DNA of 26,617 nt, from the IMG/VR virus record IMGVR_UViG_3300049737_000165, positions 1 to 26,617 of that record. One strand, 5' to 3'. Positions 5,946-12,571 of this stretch are shown in pieces. Origin of the DNA: a virus. Made by a program: the position numbers and the translations under genes. Each line of letters opens with the position of its first letter. The first letter of the stretch is position 1. The notes under the pieces are model-generated. The model did no database searches. It was not told the DNA's origin and was given only the letters and a program-made list of their open reading frames with translations.

Positions 5946-6042
5946 ATTTACCTTCTTCATTTTTTTTGATTGATGAACACGCTGTCATGGTTGAGACCAC
6001 TATAATCGCCATAATCACCACTCTTATCTTTTTCTTTATCAT
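5875..6042 (-). CDS. Small lipoprotein overlapping both neighbours
   Basis: A 55-residue frame with a lipoprotein signal: MIKKKIR, a hydrophobic run, and the lipobox TMTAC with Cys22. The mature peptide is short (about 34 residues) and ends IIGVPDQLQFD, with NPIGTIIR before it. It overlaps the end of the 5957-6220 gene by 86 bases and the start of the 17 kDa-type gene by 71, each in another frame. No start has a clear ribosome site; a GTG at 6057 and an ATG at 6012 are the alternatives. The exact signal-plus-lipobox layout is unlikely by chance, so I think it is real. An o-spanin (Rz1-like) role is possible but unproven. Confidence 0.5.
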   Translation of the reverse strand: MIKKKIRVVIMAIIVVSTMTACSSIKKNEEGKYEVNPIGTIIRTIIGVPDQLQFD

Positions 6043-6220
6043 AATTAGATTTATCACTTGCTACCAAAAGGCAATCTGCCTGTATGGTTTCAATTAAATT
6101 TTGTATTCTAAAATCTCTATCAGGCGACTTAGGAAAACTATACTTTGTTGTCCTAAGGTCATCTGACATCTTCTTAATAGAATCTATCTTATCGCAAAAA
6201 TCACTAATCTTGTGTAACAT
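5957..6220 (-). CDS. Hypothetical soluble protein
   Basis: An 87-residue charged protein. It begins inside the end of the exported-protein gene (17-base overlap) and ends with an ATGA junction to the next gene. The N-terminal half is helical (ISDFCDKIDSIKKMSDDL); the C-terminal part is rich in Asp, Lys, Ser and Gly and probably disordered, partly because a second lipoprotein frame uses the same bases. There is no signal or membrane segment and no recognised family. The ribosome site is poor, so translational coupling is likely. Confidence 0.6.
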   Translation of the reverse strand: MLHKISDFCDKIDSIKKMSDDLRTTKYSFPKSPDRDFRIQNLIETIQADCLLVASDKSNYDKEKDKSGDYGDYSGLNHDSVFINQKK

Positions 6221-6431
6221 TCTGTTTGACTTTCGTAAATAGATTTACAATTGTTTCTTTAGTCTTAGCATTCTGCTCTTTTGCTGATTGCCAACTTTTC
6301 TTTTGAAACTCAATTGTTTTTGTTTTCTCTGCATTAAACCAATCTAAGATTGGATTTGCTTTTGCAACGCCTGTGATTAACAAAAATGCTAATGCACCGA
6401 TTGTAATTGCTATAGTTTCCTTTAGCTTCAT
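6204..6431 (-). CDS. Small periplasmic helical protein
   Basis: A 75-residue protein with a signal peptide (MKLKETIA, hydrophobic core to residue 22, AKA|NP cleavage after residue 25) and a GGGAGAA ribosome site. The mature 50 residues form a lysine-rich amphipathic helix (EKTKTIEFQKKSWQSAKEQN). If the N-terminus is not cut, it would be an inner-membrane protein with a periplasmic coiled coil, as in i-spanins. Its start overlaps the preceding stop as ATGA. Function unknown. Confidence 0.7.
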   Translation of the reverse strand: MKLKETIAITIGALAFLLITGVAKANPILDWFNAEKTKTIEFQKKSWQSAKEQNAKTKETIVNLFTKVKQNVTQD

Positions 6432-6814
6432 ACTTTTCTCCCTGCTGTTTTTAGGTCACTTTTATTTACCACCATATAAGGACCTTTGTTATATGCCGGC
6501 ACGATAGTAAAGTTTTTACTTTCTTCTATCTTCCAAGAATTGTCTGGTTTTGTACCACCATTACCAATAGTATTTGACATTGGTACATCTGATAATGTTG
6601 TTTCTCTTTCATATGGCATTGTTCTCTCTGCAATATTAATTGAGTGTCTACCATCAATTGTCAACTTAATTCTACCATTATCATCACAATCAAATCCCAT
6701 AGACTTTAAATATTTGATATGTTTAGCAAGTGCTTCTAGGTAACCTTTCGTAGGTTTTTTCTTCTTTGCTCTACGAATAGCACCACTAGATTGATTTGTG
6801 TAGATAATCGCCAT
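6428..6814 (-). CDS. Hypothetical protein, unknown function
   Basis: A 128-residue soluble protein. A basic N-terminus (IRRAKKKKPTKG) is followed by a helix (YLEALAKHIKYLKSMGF) and a beta-rich middle with GRIKLTIDGRHSINIAERT, then a flexible Gly/Asn section and GPYMVVNKSDLK. The basic start may bind nucleic acid. It is linked by a TAATG junction to the gene before it and ATGA to the one after. I do not recognise a family. Confidence 0.75.
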   Translation of the reverse strand: MAIIYTNQSSGAIRRAKKKKPTKGYLEALAKHIKYLKSMGFDCDDNGRIKLTIDGRHSINIAERTMPYERETTLSDVPMSNTIGNGGTKPDNSWKIEESKNFTIVPAYNKGPYMVVNKSDLKTAGRKV

Positions 6815-7113
6815 TAATTCACACTCTTGTTTTCAGGTGTTTCTGCGTCTGACATTGCTTTTACTTCAGCATATGTCTTACCAAAACCAACTTTGTAAAA
6901 TGCGTCAACTGGATTATCTGACGAATAAGCCGCCAATAGATTTGAAAAGTTGATATCAACACCCTCGTAATATTGAGGTTTATTGTTTCTCAACTCAATG
7001 TGGTCTTTACAAAACTGAATACGATTGTCATACTTCTCGTACTTGCCTTTTGTATCTTTACTTTTTGCAACATCAAACTCTGCATAAAGTGTTTCTTTTG
7101 AATAAAATGCCAT
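6814..7113 (-). CDS. Hypothetical early protein
   Basis: A 99-residue soluble protein, first in the unit after the promoter at 7145-7173. The ATG at 7113 has AGAAAGGA and a leader almost identical to the one at 1761; an upstream ATG at 7131 has no site. The sequence is aromatic and charged (MAFYSKETLYAEFDVAK, NNKPQYYEGVDINFSNLLAAY) with an acidic C-terminus. No motif recognised. Its strong promoter and leader suggest abundant early expression, so a host-takeover role is possible. Confidence 0.75.
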   Translation of the reverse strand: MAFYSKETLYAEFDVAKSKDTKGKYEKYDNRIQFCKDHIELRNNKPQYYEGVDINFSNLLAAYSSDNPVDAFYKVGFGKTYAEVKAMSDAETPENKSVN

Positions 7114-7144
7114 AATATAATCCTTTCTCAATTAATTATTCACT

Positions 7145-7173
7145 ACTATACCATAACCGTCTGGAAATGGCAA
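7145..7173 (-). promoter_or_regulatory. Sigma70-type promoter
   Basis: On the minus strand TTGCCA (7168-7173), 17 bases, TATAGT (7145-7150). The leader is about 25 bases and contains AGAAAGGA. Behind it, 7174-7261 holds no gene: T-runs, a GC-rich stretch with a repeated TCCTGGCG, and a weak ACGAA/TTCGT hairpin, perhaps the end of the preceding unit. Confidence 0.75.
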
Positions 7174-7261
7174 GCCTAGAAAAAAGCGTGTATTTACTCA
7201 CTTTTCTCAGGAAAAAAGTCGCCAGGATGCGCCAGGAGAGGCGAAACGAAGCTTTCGTGTA

Positions 7262-7450
7262 CTACCGTACCCCCTCTGGAAGTATATCCTTCTTACTTTC
7301 TTCTTCAGCCCACTTCTCAAATTCTTTAACTTTTTTATCGTTATGGGCTATACTTACATCACAAGCTTTGATGGCGTCTTGTGTCATACCATCAATAACT
7401 AACTTACGAATCTTTTTTACATCATCAATGTGGTTCAGGACTTCAATCAT
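7262..7450 (-). CDS. Hypothetical small protein
   Basis: A 62-residue helical, charged protein. Its ATG overlaps the stop of the DUF3310-like gene as ATGA. The pattern DVKKIRKLVIDGMTQDAIKACDVSIAHNDKKVKEFEKWAEEE looks like two or three helices, reminiscent of TPR-like or small regulatory helical proteins, but the sequence is too short to assign. It is the last gene of its unit. Confidence 0.7.
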   Translation of the reverse strand: MIEVLNHIDDVKKIRKLVIDGMTQDAIKACDVSIAHNDKKVKEFEKWAEEESKKDILPEGVR

Positions 7451-7716
7451 TTTTTTTCTCCTTGGTCCTCTGAATTCATTAATAGTACAATATAGTGTAC
7501 TGCTTTAAGTAGGTCTTTTCTATTCCTACCATCTTTTTTACCAAACCTACACAAATATTTAATTGCATTTGCCTGACAGAAATCTTTATCTATACCTATA
7601 TCTCTTAATAGGTCTTGCACTTGTGTGCCTTTACTCACTTGAGCATAATGTTGACCATAAGTACCTTTTATATATGTACCTATTTCTTGTAGTATTTTAT
7701 CTTCGTTATATTTCAT
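7447..7716 (-). CDS. DUF3310-family phage protein
   Basis: An 89-residue protein whose C-terminal half, FCQANAIKYLCRFGKKDGRNRKDLLKAVHYI without a break (residues 46-76), matches the DUF3310 pattern (helix with N-x-x-KYLxRxxxKxG, then a DLxKAxxYL helix). The family is found across phages and is sometimes labelled a nucleotide-kinase-like protein; its role is not settled. The N-terminal half here is longer than the minimal domain and includes GTYGQHYAQ. The ribosome site is weak. Confidence 0.7.
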   Translation of the reverse strand: MKYNEDKILQEIGTYIKGTYGQHYAQVSKGTQVQDLLRDIGIDKDFCQANAIKYLCRFGKKDGRNRKDLLKAVHYIVLLMNSEDQGEKK

Positions 7717-7718
7717 AA

Positions 7719-7976
7719 TTAACTATCTATCCAATCTGTTGCTGATTCTTCTTGTTCCGCTTTTTCTACTACTTTATCTATCTGACTAAAATAACACCAG
7801 TTACTACCAAATGTAATTGCACCAGTATAATCTAGTTCAGTATCATAAGTCTTAGCATTTAAACTTGAATCTAGTTCAGCAGCTATATCTGTTTTCTCGG
7901 TAGCAATACCGATATTTGTTATAACACCCTCTCTACCTTTAGTGTCTTGAATTGTATCTCCAACATTTATTATCAT
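7719..7976 (-). CDS. Hypothetical protein, small beta-barrel-like
   Basis: An 85-residue acidic protein with GGGAGG before the start. The opening VGDTIQDTKGREGVITNIG resembles a KOW/SH3-like beta barrel, and YTGAITFGSNWCYFSQIDKV continues as strands. The tail is acidic. No known family assigned. It overlaps the preceding gene by four bases. Confidence 0.7.
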   Translation of the reverse strand: MIINVGDTIQDTKGREGVITNIGIATEKTDIAAELDSSLNAKTYDTELDYTGAITFGSNWCYFSQIDKVVEKAEQEESATDWIDS

Positions 7977-8347
7977 ATTATTCCTCCCATAAATTTAGTG
8001 ACTTCCGTATTAAAGTCATGTTTAAAAAATTGTCTTGTATTATACTTTTGACCGTAATCTGTATAAAAAGATTTATCATCACAATCAAATTCATCTGCAT
8101 AAGTTTTATAATACTCTTCGCCAGAAATTATATTTACCTCTGAGTAGTTATCATAGTTACTAGCAGATTCATTATAGTTCTTATCACAAAACTCTTTAAC
8201 TTTTTGTTTAAAGTTCTTATCATTTAGTCTTGTCAATTGTGACAATGGTACATTTCTGAATATCGTATAATTGATGAAGAAATAATCATGGTCTTCATCA
8301 TCATAGTATTGTCTTTGATAGACTAAATGTATCGTACTTTCTTTCAT
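7973..8347 (-). CDS. Hypothetical acidic protein
   Basis: A 124-residue soluble protein, strongly acidic and rich in Tyr, Asp, Asn and Phe (YQRQYYDDEDHDYFFINYT; NYDNYSEVN; EFDCDDKSFYTDYG). Its composition recalls phage DNA-mimic or early inhibitor proteins, but no known family is evident. The start overlaps the preceding stop as TAATG; the ribosome site is poor, so coupling is likely. Confidence 0.7.
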   Translation of the reverse strand: MKESTIHLVYQRQYYDDEDHDYFFINYTIFRNVPLSQLTRLNDKNFKQKVKEFCDKNYNESASNYDNYSEVNIISGEEYYKTYADEFDCDDKSFYTDYGQKYNTRQFFKHDFNTEVTKFMGGII

Positions 8348-8541
8348 TAAGCGGACTCTAGCTCCATATCAATTACTTCGTCAATATTGTTTTCATCAAT
8401 ACCAACTAATTCAAGATTATCAAGAACCATAATCTTTGCTTTAGCAGCTTCTTTGCTGATTGCATTGTTTGTAAGTTCTAGTAAGATAGCGTCAACAGCT
8501 TTCTCAGCTAAATCCCAATAATAGTTTTTTACTTTACTCAT
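8347..8541 (-). CDS. Hypothetical small acidic helical protein
   Basis: A 64-residue protein with an AAGGAG ribosome site. Two helices are evident, YYWDLAEKAVDAILLELTNN and AKAKIMVLDNLELVG, followed by an acidic tail (IDENNIDEVIDMELE). Short proteins of this type occur in marine T4-like phages; function unknown. It follows the 54-residue ORF at the head of the unit driven by the promoter at 8708-8735. Confidence 0.7.
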   Translation of the reverse strand: MSKVKNYYWDLAEKAVDAILLELTNNAISKEAAKAKIMVLDNLELVGIDENNIDEVIDMELESA

Positions 8542-8698
8542 AGTGTGTTTCTCCTTGTTTAGTGTTATTAATTATATTCATTACTTCAAAAAGTGATTTA
8601 TATGGATTACTATACAACACTTTTTTAGCAAAGGCAACCCTTTTTTCAAGTCTTTTTAGTTGTATTTGCATTTTCTTTTTGTTATATTCTTTAATCAT
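8534..8698 (-). CDS. Small basic helical ORF at the head of the unit
   Basis: A 54-residue frame that connects the promoter to the next gene. The start ATG at 8698 lies only about three bases after the predicted transcription start, so the message would be almost leaderless; an inner ATG at residue 10 is the alternative. The N-terminal half is very basic (KEYNKKKMQIQLKRLEKR), then VAFAKKVLYSNPYKSLFEVM. Its stop falls inside the start of the next gene. No family recognised. Confidence 0.5.
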   Translation of the reverse strand: MIKEYNKKKMQIQLKRLEKRVAFAKKVLYSNPYKSLFEVMNIINNTKQGETHYE

Positions 8699-8707
8699 TA
8701 TGTGTCC

Positions 8708-8735
8708 ATTATACAGGTTTCCACATAGAAAGCAA
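8708..8735 (-). promoter_or_regulatory. Sigma70-type promoter
   Basis: On the minus strand TTGCTT (8730-8735), 16 bases, TATAAT (8708-8713). The predicted start near 8701 is about three bases before the ATG at 8698. It should drive the 8698-7262 gene group. Confidence 0.75.
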
Positions 8736-8738
8736 GCG

Positions 8739-8798
8739 TTTTTTTGCTTTTTTTTAAAGTTTTTTTTGAGACCAGGTAAGGGTTTTAGAGCTGCGACA
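8739..8798 (-). promoter_or_regulatory. Phased A-tracts and TGTCGCAGC motif behind the promoter
   Basis: Three A-tracts on the minus strand (8739-8745, 8748-8755, 8760-8767) have right-hand ends 10 and 12 bases apart. Further upstream, TGTCGCAGC (8790-8798) repeats the motif at 1866-1874. The arrangement is the same as at 1825-1874. Confidence 0.6.
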
Positions 8799-8809
8799 CA
8801 AAATACTTG

Positions 8810-9490
8810 TTATTTCCAAGCATTTTTTATCCATTCCATGTCAGATTCGTGAGGATTTGGTCTTCCGTGAAACACGGTTACCAACGATTCGCCATTATGT
8901 TCATATGTCCAGTTTTGTTTAGAGTATCTAGTACCGCTTCGGTCATACCACTTATATGATTGTGTCCACGAATCTGGAAACGAATCACATCCAGGAGTAT
9001 TCTTAATTAAGGCTGATATTAGGTTTTGGTCACCTGGATACTGTCTAAGGTATTCTGGTCTATTGGACATAAATTTATGCCAAATTCGGCCGTGAAGGTC
9101 CTGCTGTTTAAATCTCATAATACTGGAGTTCCAAACACCACTTACGGGGTTAAAGTCATTCATACCACAAAAATCTAGTTGTGGTTCGTGACTATAGAAA
9201 CAGTCTATATTACTTGTAATTACAACATCTAAATCCATGTATAAGGTAACGCCTGGTAGATATGTGTCTGGATGAAATAACTGTAGTTTATTCCACCAGC
9301 CTTGTAAATCAGTTTCTTTAAACTGTCTAATATCAATATCTCCCTCTACCATCTTATGCATTTTAACATGGTCGGTAAATACTACAAAATTTATAGGAAG
9401 TGTGGTGTTTCTTCTTACCATATTGTAAAGTTTTTGAACATACTCTACAGGATACTTGTCACCATAACAAACGCAAGCAAAATTGTACAT
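8810..9490 (-). CDS. GT-A-type glycosyltransferase (DxD)
   Basis: A 226-residue glycosyltransferase-like protein. I start at 9490, where AGGAAT precedes an ATG that overlaps the upstream stop; the longer frame would run through the membrane-protein gene. The product opens MYNFACVCYGDKY, then LPINFVVFTD, GWWNKLQLF and LYMDLDVVI, where Asp86-Leu-Asp88 is the metal-binding DxD of GT-A enzymes. The later block GDQNLISALI is also typical of this group of phage and bacterial GT8-like proteins. It would transfer a sugar from a nucleotide-sugar donor in the cytoplasm. It is the last gene of the glycan cassette. Donor and acceptor cannot be told. Confidence 0.8.
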   Translation of the reverse strand: MYNFACVCYGDKYPVEYVQKLYNMVRRNTTLPINFVVFTDHVKMHKMVEGDIDIRQFKETDLQGWWNKLQLFHPDTYLPGVTLYMDLDVVITSNIDCFYSHEPQLDFCGMNDFNPVSGVWNSSIMRFKQQDLHGRIWHKFMSNRPEYLRQYPGDQNLISALIKNTPGCDSFPDSWTQSYKWYDRSGTRYSKQNWTYEHNGESLVTVFHGRPNPHESDMEWIKNAWK

Positions 9491-9738
9491 TATATTCCTA
9501 ACCAATTGAATACTGCTCTTAAACTTAATAACATATACATTAATTCCATAATCATTCTTGGCCAATCTTTATCTTTATAACCAAACCACACCCACATAAT
9601 ACAAGCACTTACACTCAAAGACCAACCTACCCATTGGGTTGAAACATTTGCACTTGATAAGATTGCTACACTAGTAACAGCAAGTATTAAACCAAACCAT
9701 CTAAATTTGTTCTTGAAGAACCTCGAAGGCGATACCAT
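9490..9738 (-). CDS. Small membrane protein, three helices
   Basis: An 82-residue hydrophobic protein. The ATG at 9738 has AAGGAG seven bases upstream; a TTG two codons earlier is too close to that site. Three membrane helices are likely at about 14-31, 37-54 and 63-80, with WFGYKDKDWPRM in the second loop. It overlaps the end of the preceding GT-B-like gene by 38 bases. It could be a small transporter, flippase partner or anchor for the cassette, but no family is clear. Confidence 0.7.
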   Translation of the reverse strand: MVSPSRFFKNKFRWFGLILAVTSVAILSSANVSTQWVGWSLSVSACIMWVWFGYKDKDWPRMIMELMYMLLSLRAVFNWLGI

Positions 9739-10486
9739 CTTCAATCTCCTTTATTGTAAATTGATTATAAGATAACATTCTCATCCATCTATTTATTTTA
9801 TCACCATCAGGTTTAAAAGGATAATTTAATGTCTTGTAACTTATATCTCTACTACTAACACCAGCAGCTACATTTCTATTATGTGTTATACATGGTACGC
9901 CATTGACTGTTGCGTCAACAGCCGTTAATGACATGTTAGTAACTAAACAATGAGCGTCTTTTAAGTCATCTAATATATCTGTATTCCACCATTTGTTATT
10001 TGGTCTTGGTTTATTTCTTAATTTTATCGGTCTATCTGTACATTTTTTTATTTCATCTGTAGTTTCTTTTATCCAATCATCTTGTGTCATATCATTTATA
10101 TAATATGTTACAGTAGGAGATGAAGGACAAACTAATATATGCTCACCTGATTGCCAACCTTTAAATTCTGTATTTAATCTCTTATCATCATGTTCTTTAA
10201 ATGATGTGGTGTGAATACCACCTTTACATATTCTAAAATATGTTTTATCGTAATTGTTTATAATTGGTTCAGGATATCTTGTAATTTGTTCAGTTATATA
10301 ACCGTTATCTACATACCACCATTCTAATCCCCAATCTATACATTGTTTGATTGTTGATATATTTTTACCTGCTAATCCCCAAAAAAAGTGTACATCTTTT
10401 CCGTTATCTTTCCAACCTTTTTTTATGGCTGGCATAAGTTGATGTGATAAACATTTGTCCCACGGTAAAGTATGTGTATGAATCAT
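9701..10486 (-). CDS. GT-B-like surface-glycan protein, paralog 1
   Basis: A 261-residue protein, one of three related proteins here (with 12547-13428 and 16930-17832). Shared elements are GEHILVCPSS, a block with CTDRPIKLRNKPRP, then DILDDLKDAHCLVTNMSLTA followed by VNGVPCITH, and a C-terminal QFTIKEIEDGIAF. This order, a nucleotide-sugar-site-like helix (S/T-rich) followed by a small G-x-P loop, resembles the C-terminal half of GT-B or capsule-export (KpsC/S-like) enzymes. Its start overlaps the previous gene as ATGA. A glycan role is inferred from fold pattern and neighbours; the precise reaction is unknown. Confidence 0.6.
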   Translation of the reverse strand: MIHTHTLPWDKCLSHQLMPAIKKGWKDNGKDVHFFWGLAGKNISTIKQCIDWGLEWWYVDNGYITEQITRYPEPIINNYDKTYFRICKGGIHTTSFKEHDDKRLNTEFKGWQSGEHILVCPSSPTVTYYINDMTQDDWIKETTDEIKKCTDRPIKLRNKPRPNNKWWNTDILDDLKDAHCLVTNMSLTAVDATVNGVPCITHNRNVAAGVSSRDISYKTLNYPFKPDGDKINRWMRMLSYNQFTIKEIEDGIAFEVLQEQI

Positions 10487-11205
10487 CTACTATCTACCAA
10501 ACTTTTATTAACTTTAATTACATTCTTTAATATTTCACTATCAATAAAGTTTGTAAATGCCTCCATGTCTTTAGGAAAACAATTACCATCATAACCTAAT
10601 TCTTTTACTCTCATGTGACTAGGACCTATATTCTCAAAGTCTGCCAATGTATTAATAATAGAATGATAGTTATATGATTTATCTAATTTACTATACAATT
10701 CATGGAAGAAAGTAACCTTTGTAGCTAACCAACAGTTGTACACATATTTAATTACACTTGCGTCCTTCTTTTTTAAAATAATATTTGTTTTGTGATGGCA
10801 TTTAAATCTTTCAATCCACCAATCTGCTTCACTTCTTAAACCACCCCATAATATGTGTTCATTGTTTTTAAAATCTTTTTCAGCATGTGCTTCTCTAAGA
10901 AATTCGGGAGAATAAACTACATTCTCCTCATAGACAGTTAACATGTTTGGTAAAATGGTAGATTTTATTAAAGTTCTTACATCTCTCAATGCAATAACTG
11001 TTTTATCTATTACTGTTAAATCTTGTTCACCATTTATAGTAGGTGTTGGTAAACAAATAACAGCACCATCAATCTTGTCAACAAAATGTTCTAGTTTATT
11101 GTCGTTGTATTTTGGGTCTATTCTTACTACATCATTTTGAGCATTTTCTAATGCGTTTGCAATTGTATTTCCAACATACCCACAACCTATTACTGCTAAT
11201 TTCAT
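10483..11205 (-). CDS. UDP-glucose/GDP-mannose dehydrogenase family, short form
   Basis: A 240-residue member of the UDP-glucose/GDP-mannose 6-dehydrogenase family, which oxidises a nucleotide sugar twice to the uronic acid using NAD. The NAD motif GCGYVG is at 7-12, CLPTPT at 51-56, KSTILP at 81-86, SPEFLREAHA at 99-108, the helix with KYVYNCWLATKVTFFHEL at 153-170 and the catalytic-cysteine loop GYDGNCFPKD at 204-213 (Cys209). The usual family length is about 390-450; the C-terminal UDP-binding domain is absent. All catalytic landmarks remain, so it may work as a minimal enzyme or with another subunit. It would supply an acidic sugar to the cassette. Confidence 0.85.
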   Translation of the reverse strand: MKLAVIGCGYVGNTIANALENAQNDVVRIDPKYNDNKLEHFVDKIDGAVICLPTPTINGEQDLTVIDKTVIALRDVRTLIKSTILPNMLTVYEENVVYSPEFLREAHAEKDFKNNEHILWGGLRSEADWWIERFKCHHKTNIILKKKDASVIKYVYNCWLATKVTFFHELYSKLDKSYNYHSIINTLADFENIGPSHMRVKELGYDGNCFPKDMEAFTNFIDSEILKNVIKVNKSLVDSR

Positions 11206-11873
11206 TTTAAATCTATCCTTGTTGTTTCGTAATATAATCTAAACCACTCATCAGCATAATCACTTCTAGCATACTCTTCAAAATAAGGTCCGCCTAATGT
11301 CCAATGTACATTTTTAGCCTTGTGATTATAATCATATTCTCCTACTAACCAGTTCCATTCTAAAGGTATATCTCCTATTGCGTCTTCATTGGCGCACCAT
11401 TTAAATTGATGTAAGTCTAAACCACTTGCATTATTAACATAGTCTAATGTTAATTTATGACATAAAGAATTATTAAACATCATAAAACTAGACCAATTCT
11501 TTTTAGGAAAAGCTTCATTCTTAGCACCTCTAAATTTTACAGTTTGTTTAGGTACATAATTATGTTTACAACATTTTACAGTATATAAGTAATTTCTCAT
11601 TTTCCACAATTCTGCAATGTCACCTCTAAACATCATATCACAATCCATAAAAATAGAATAACCTGTATAACTTCTTAAATATGGCACCATAAATCTACTA
11701 AATGCAAAATCTGTAGATTGATTCTCCTGTTTTTCTCTTGTAAAATCTGGTATATTACTCAAACACAATGGTGTAATTGAAACTGGTTCGCTTGAGTTTC
11801 TTCTAATACTCTCTGCCAATATATGGTAGGCAATCTTTTCGCCCTCATCATAACCTATAAAAACATCTATCAT
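11202..11873 (-). CDS. GT8-like glycosyltransferase (DxD)
   Basis: A 223-residue glycosyltransferase of the type common in phage surface-glycan regions. It opens with IDVFIGYDEGEKIAYHILAE (residues 2-21), the typical start of these proteins. YSIFMDCDMMF contains the DxD metal site (Asp77, Asp79), and the later block PKKNWSSFMMFNN resembles the acceptor-side motif. The start has GGAGG upstream and overlaps the previous gene as ATGA. It would act in the cytoplasm. Donor and acceptor unknown. Confidence 0.85.
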   Translation of the reverse strand: MIDVFIGYDEGEKIAYHILAESIRRNSSEPVSITPLCLSNIPDFTREKQENQSTDFAFSRFMVPYLRSYTGYSIFMDCDMMFRGDIAELWKMRNYLYTVKCCKHNYVPKQTVKFRGAKNEAFPKKNWSSFMMFNNSLCHKLTLDYVNNASGLDLHQFKWCANEDAIGDIPLEWNWLVGEYDYNHKAKNVHWTLGGPYFEEYARSDYADEWFRLYYETTRIDLK

Positions 11874-12571
11874 ACTCTTGCCTCCGGACTACGCCCTTTT
11901 AATTTTCTGTTACCTTTGGTGTGGTCATAAACAGGTCCTAATATAGACCTCGCTTGTACATGGCCATTTTTACCATCACCTATATTAAAATTTCTTGTAC
12001 CTCTGTTTTCAAATTCTTTTCTTACATAATCCCACACAAAACTATCGTGTTGTTCTTTTAAATTATATATACCATCTGTATCATATAAAGATTTCATTCT
12101 GTTTGCATATGCTAATGTGTCTGCATGATTTAAATTAAAGTATAAAAATCCACACTCACTATAATGATTACCTCTACCTAGATATGTCATCATACAATCA
12201 TCTCTATGAATATGTTTTTTAATCCACTCTTCATCTATTTTCTTATGAAAAACACTATCAGCGTCAATACAAATAAGACCATCAACATCTTCGTTCATAA
12301 GAGCATGTGTATATGCATAAACTTTATAACTAAAACGGACACCATCTGTAAGAAACTCTTTTCCTTTTACTTTATAATCTGAGTATGGTTGTCTATGTTT
12401 ATTTCGTTCTACAAACTCTTTTAACTCTGGTAAGACTTTCATCATACACTCATCTTCATTATAGATTTTTAAAGGAAATGACCAATTATAGGTCTCCTTA
12501 AATCTATAAGCGTACTCTTTATATAGTTTATTATTGTAAGTTGTTATTACTTTGATATTAAGTGGTGCCAT
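11870..12571 (-). CDS. GT-A-type glycosyltransferase (DxD)
   Basis: A 233-residue protein with a GT-A layout. The first strand is NIKVITTYNNKLYKEYAYRF, the sugar-nucleotide region follows, and the metal site is LICIDADSVFHK (Asp103, Asp105). Later blocks are CGFLYFNL and EQHDSFVWDYVRKEF, the latter with the acidic residues often found near the catalytic centre. AAGGT precedes the ATG, which lies 25 bases inside the end of the preceding gene. Together with the other two DxD proteins it indicates at least three sugar-transfer steps. Confidence 0.75.
   Translation of the reverse strand: MAPLNIKVITTYNNKLYKEYAYRFKETYNWSFPLKIYNEDECMMKVLPELKEFVERNKHRQPYSDYKVKGKEFLTDGVRFSYKVYAYTHALMNEDVDGLICIDADSVFHKKIDEEWIKKHIHRDDCMMTYLGRGNHYSECGFLYFNLNHADTLAYANRMKSLYDTDGIYNLKEQHDSFVWDYVRKEFENRGTRNFNIGDGKNGHVQARSILGPVYDHTKGNRKLKGRSPEARV

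Noticed and set aside
5875-6431. Rz/Rz1 spanin pair
   Set aside because: The tiny lipoprotein could be an o-spanin, and the 6204-6431 protein could be an i-spanin if uncut, but they are not nested as a pair, its AKA site suggests cleavage, and the lysin gene is far away. Kept only as an alternative.
7174-7261. Strong terminator or RNA gene in the gap
   Set aside because: Only a weak 5-base hairpin and a repeated TCCTGGCG were found; no stem directly before a T-run and no tRNA-like fold.
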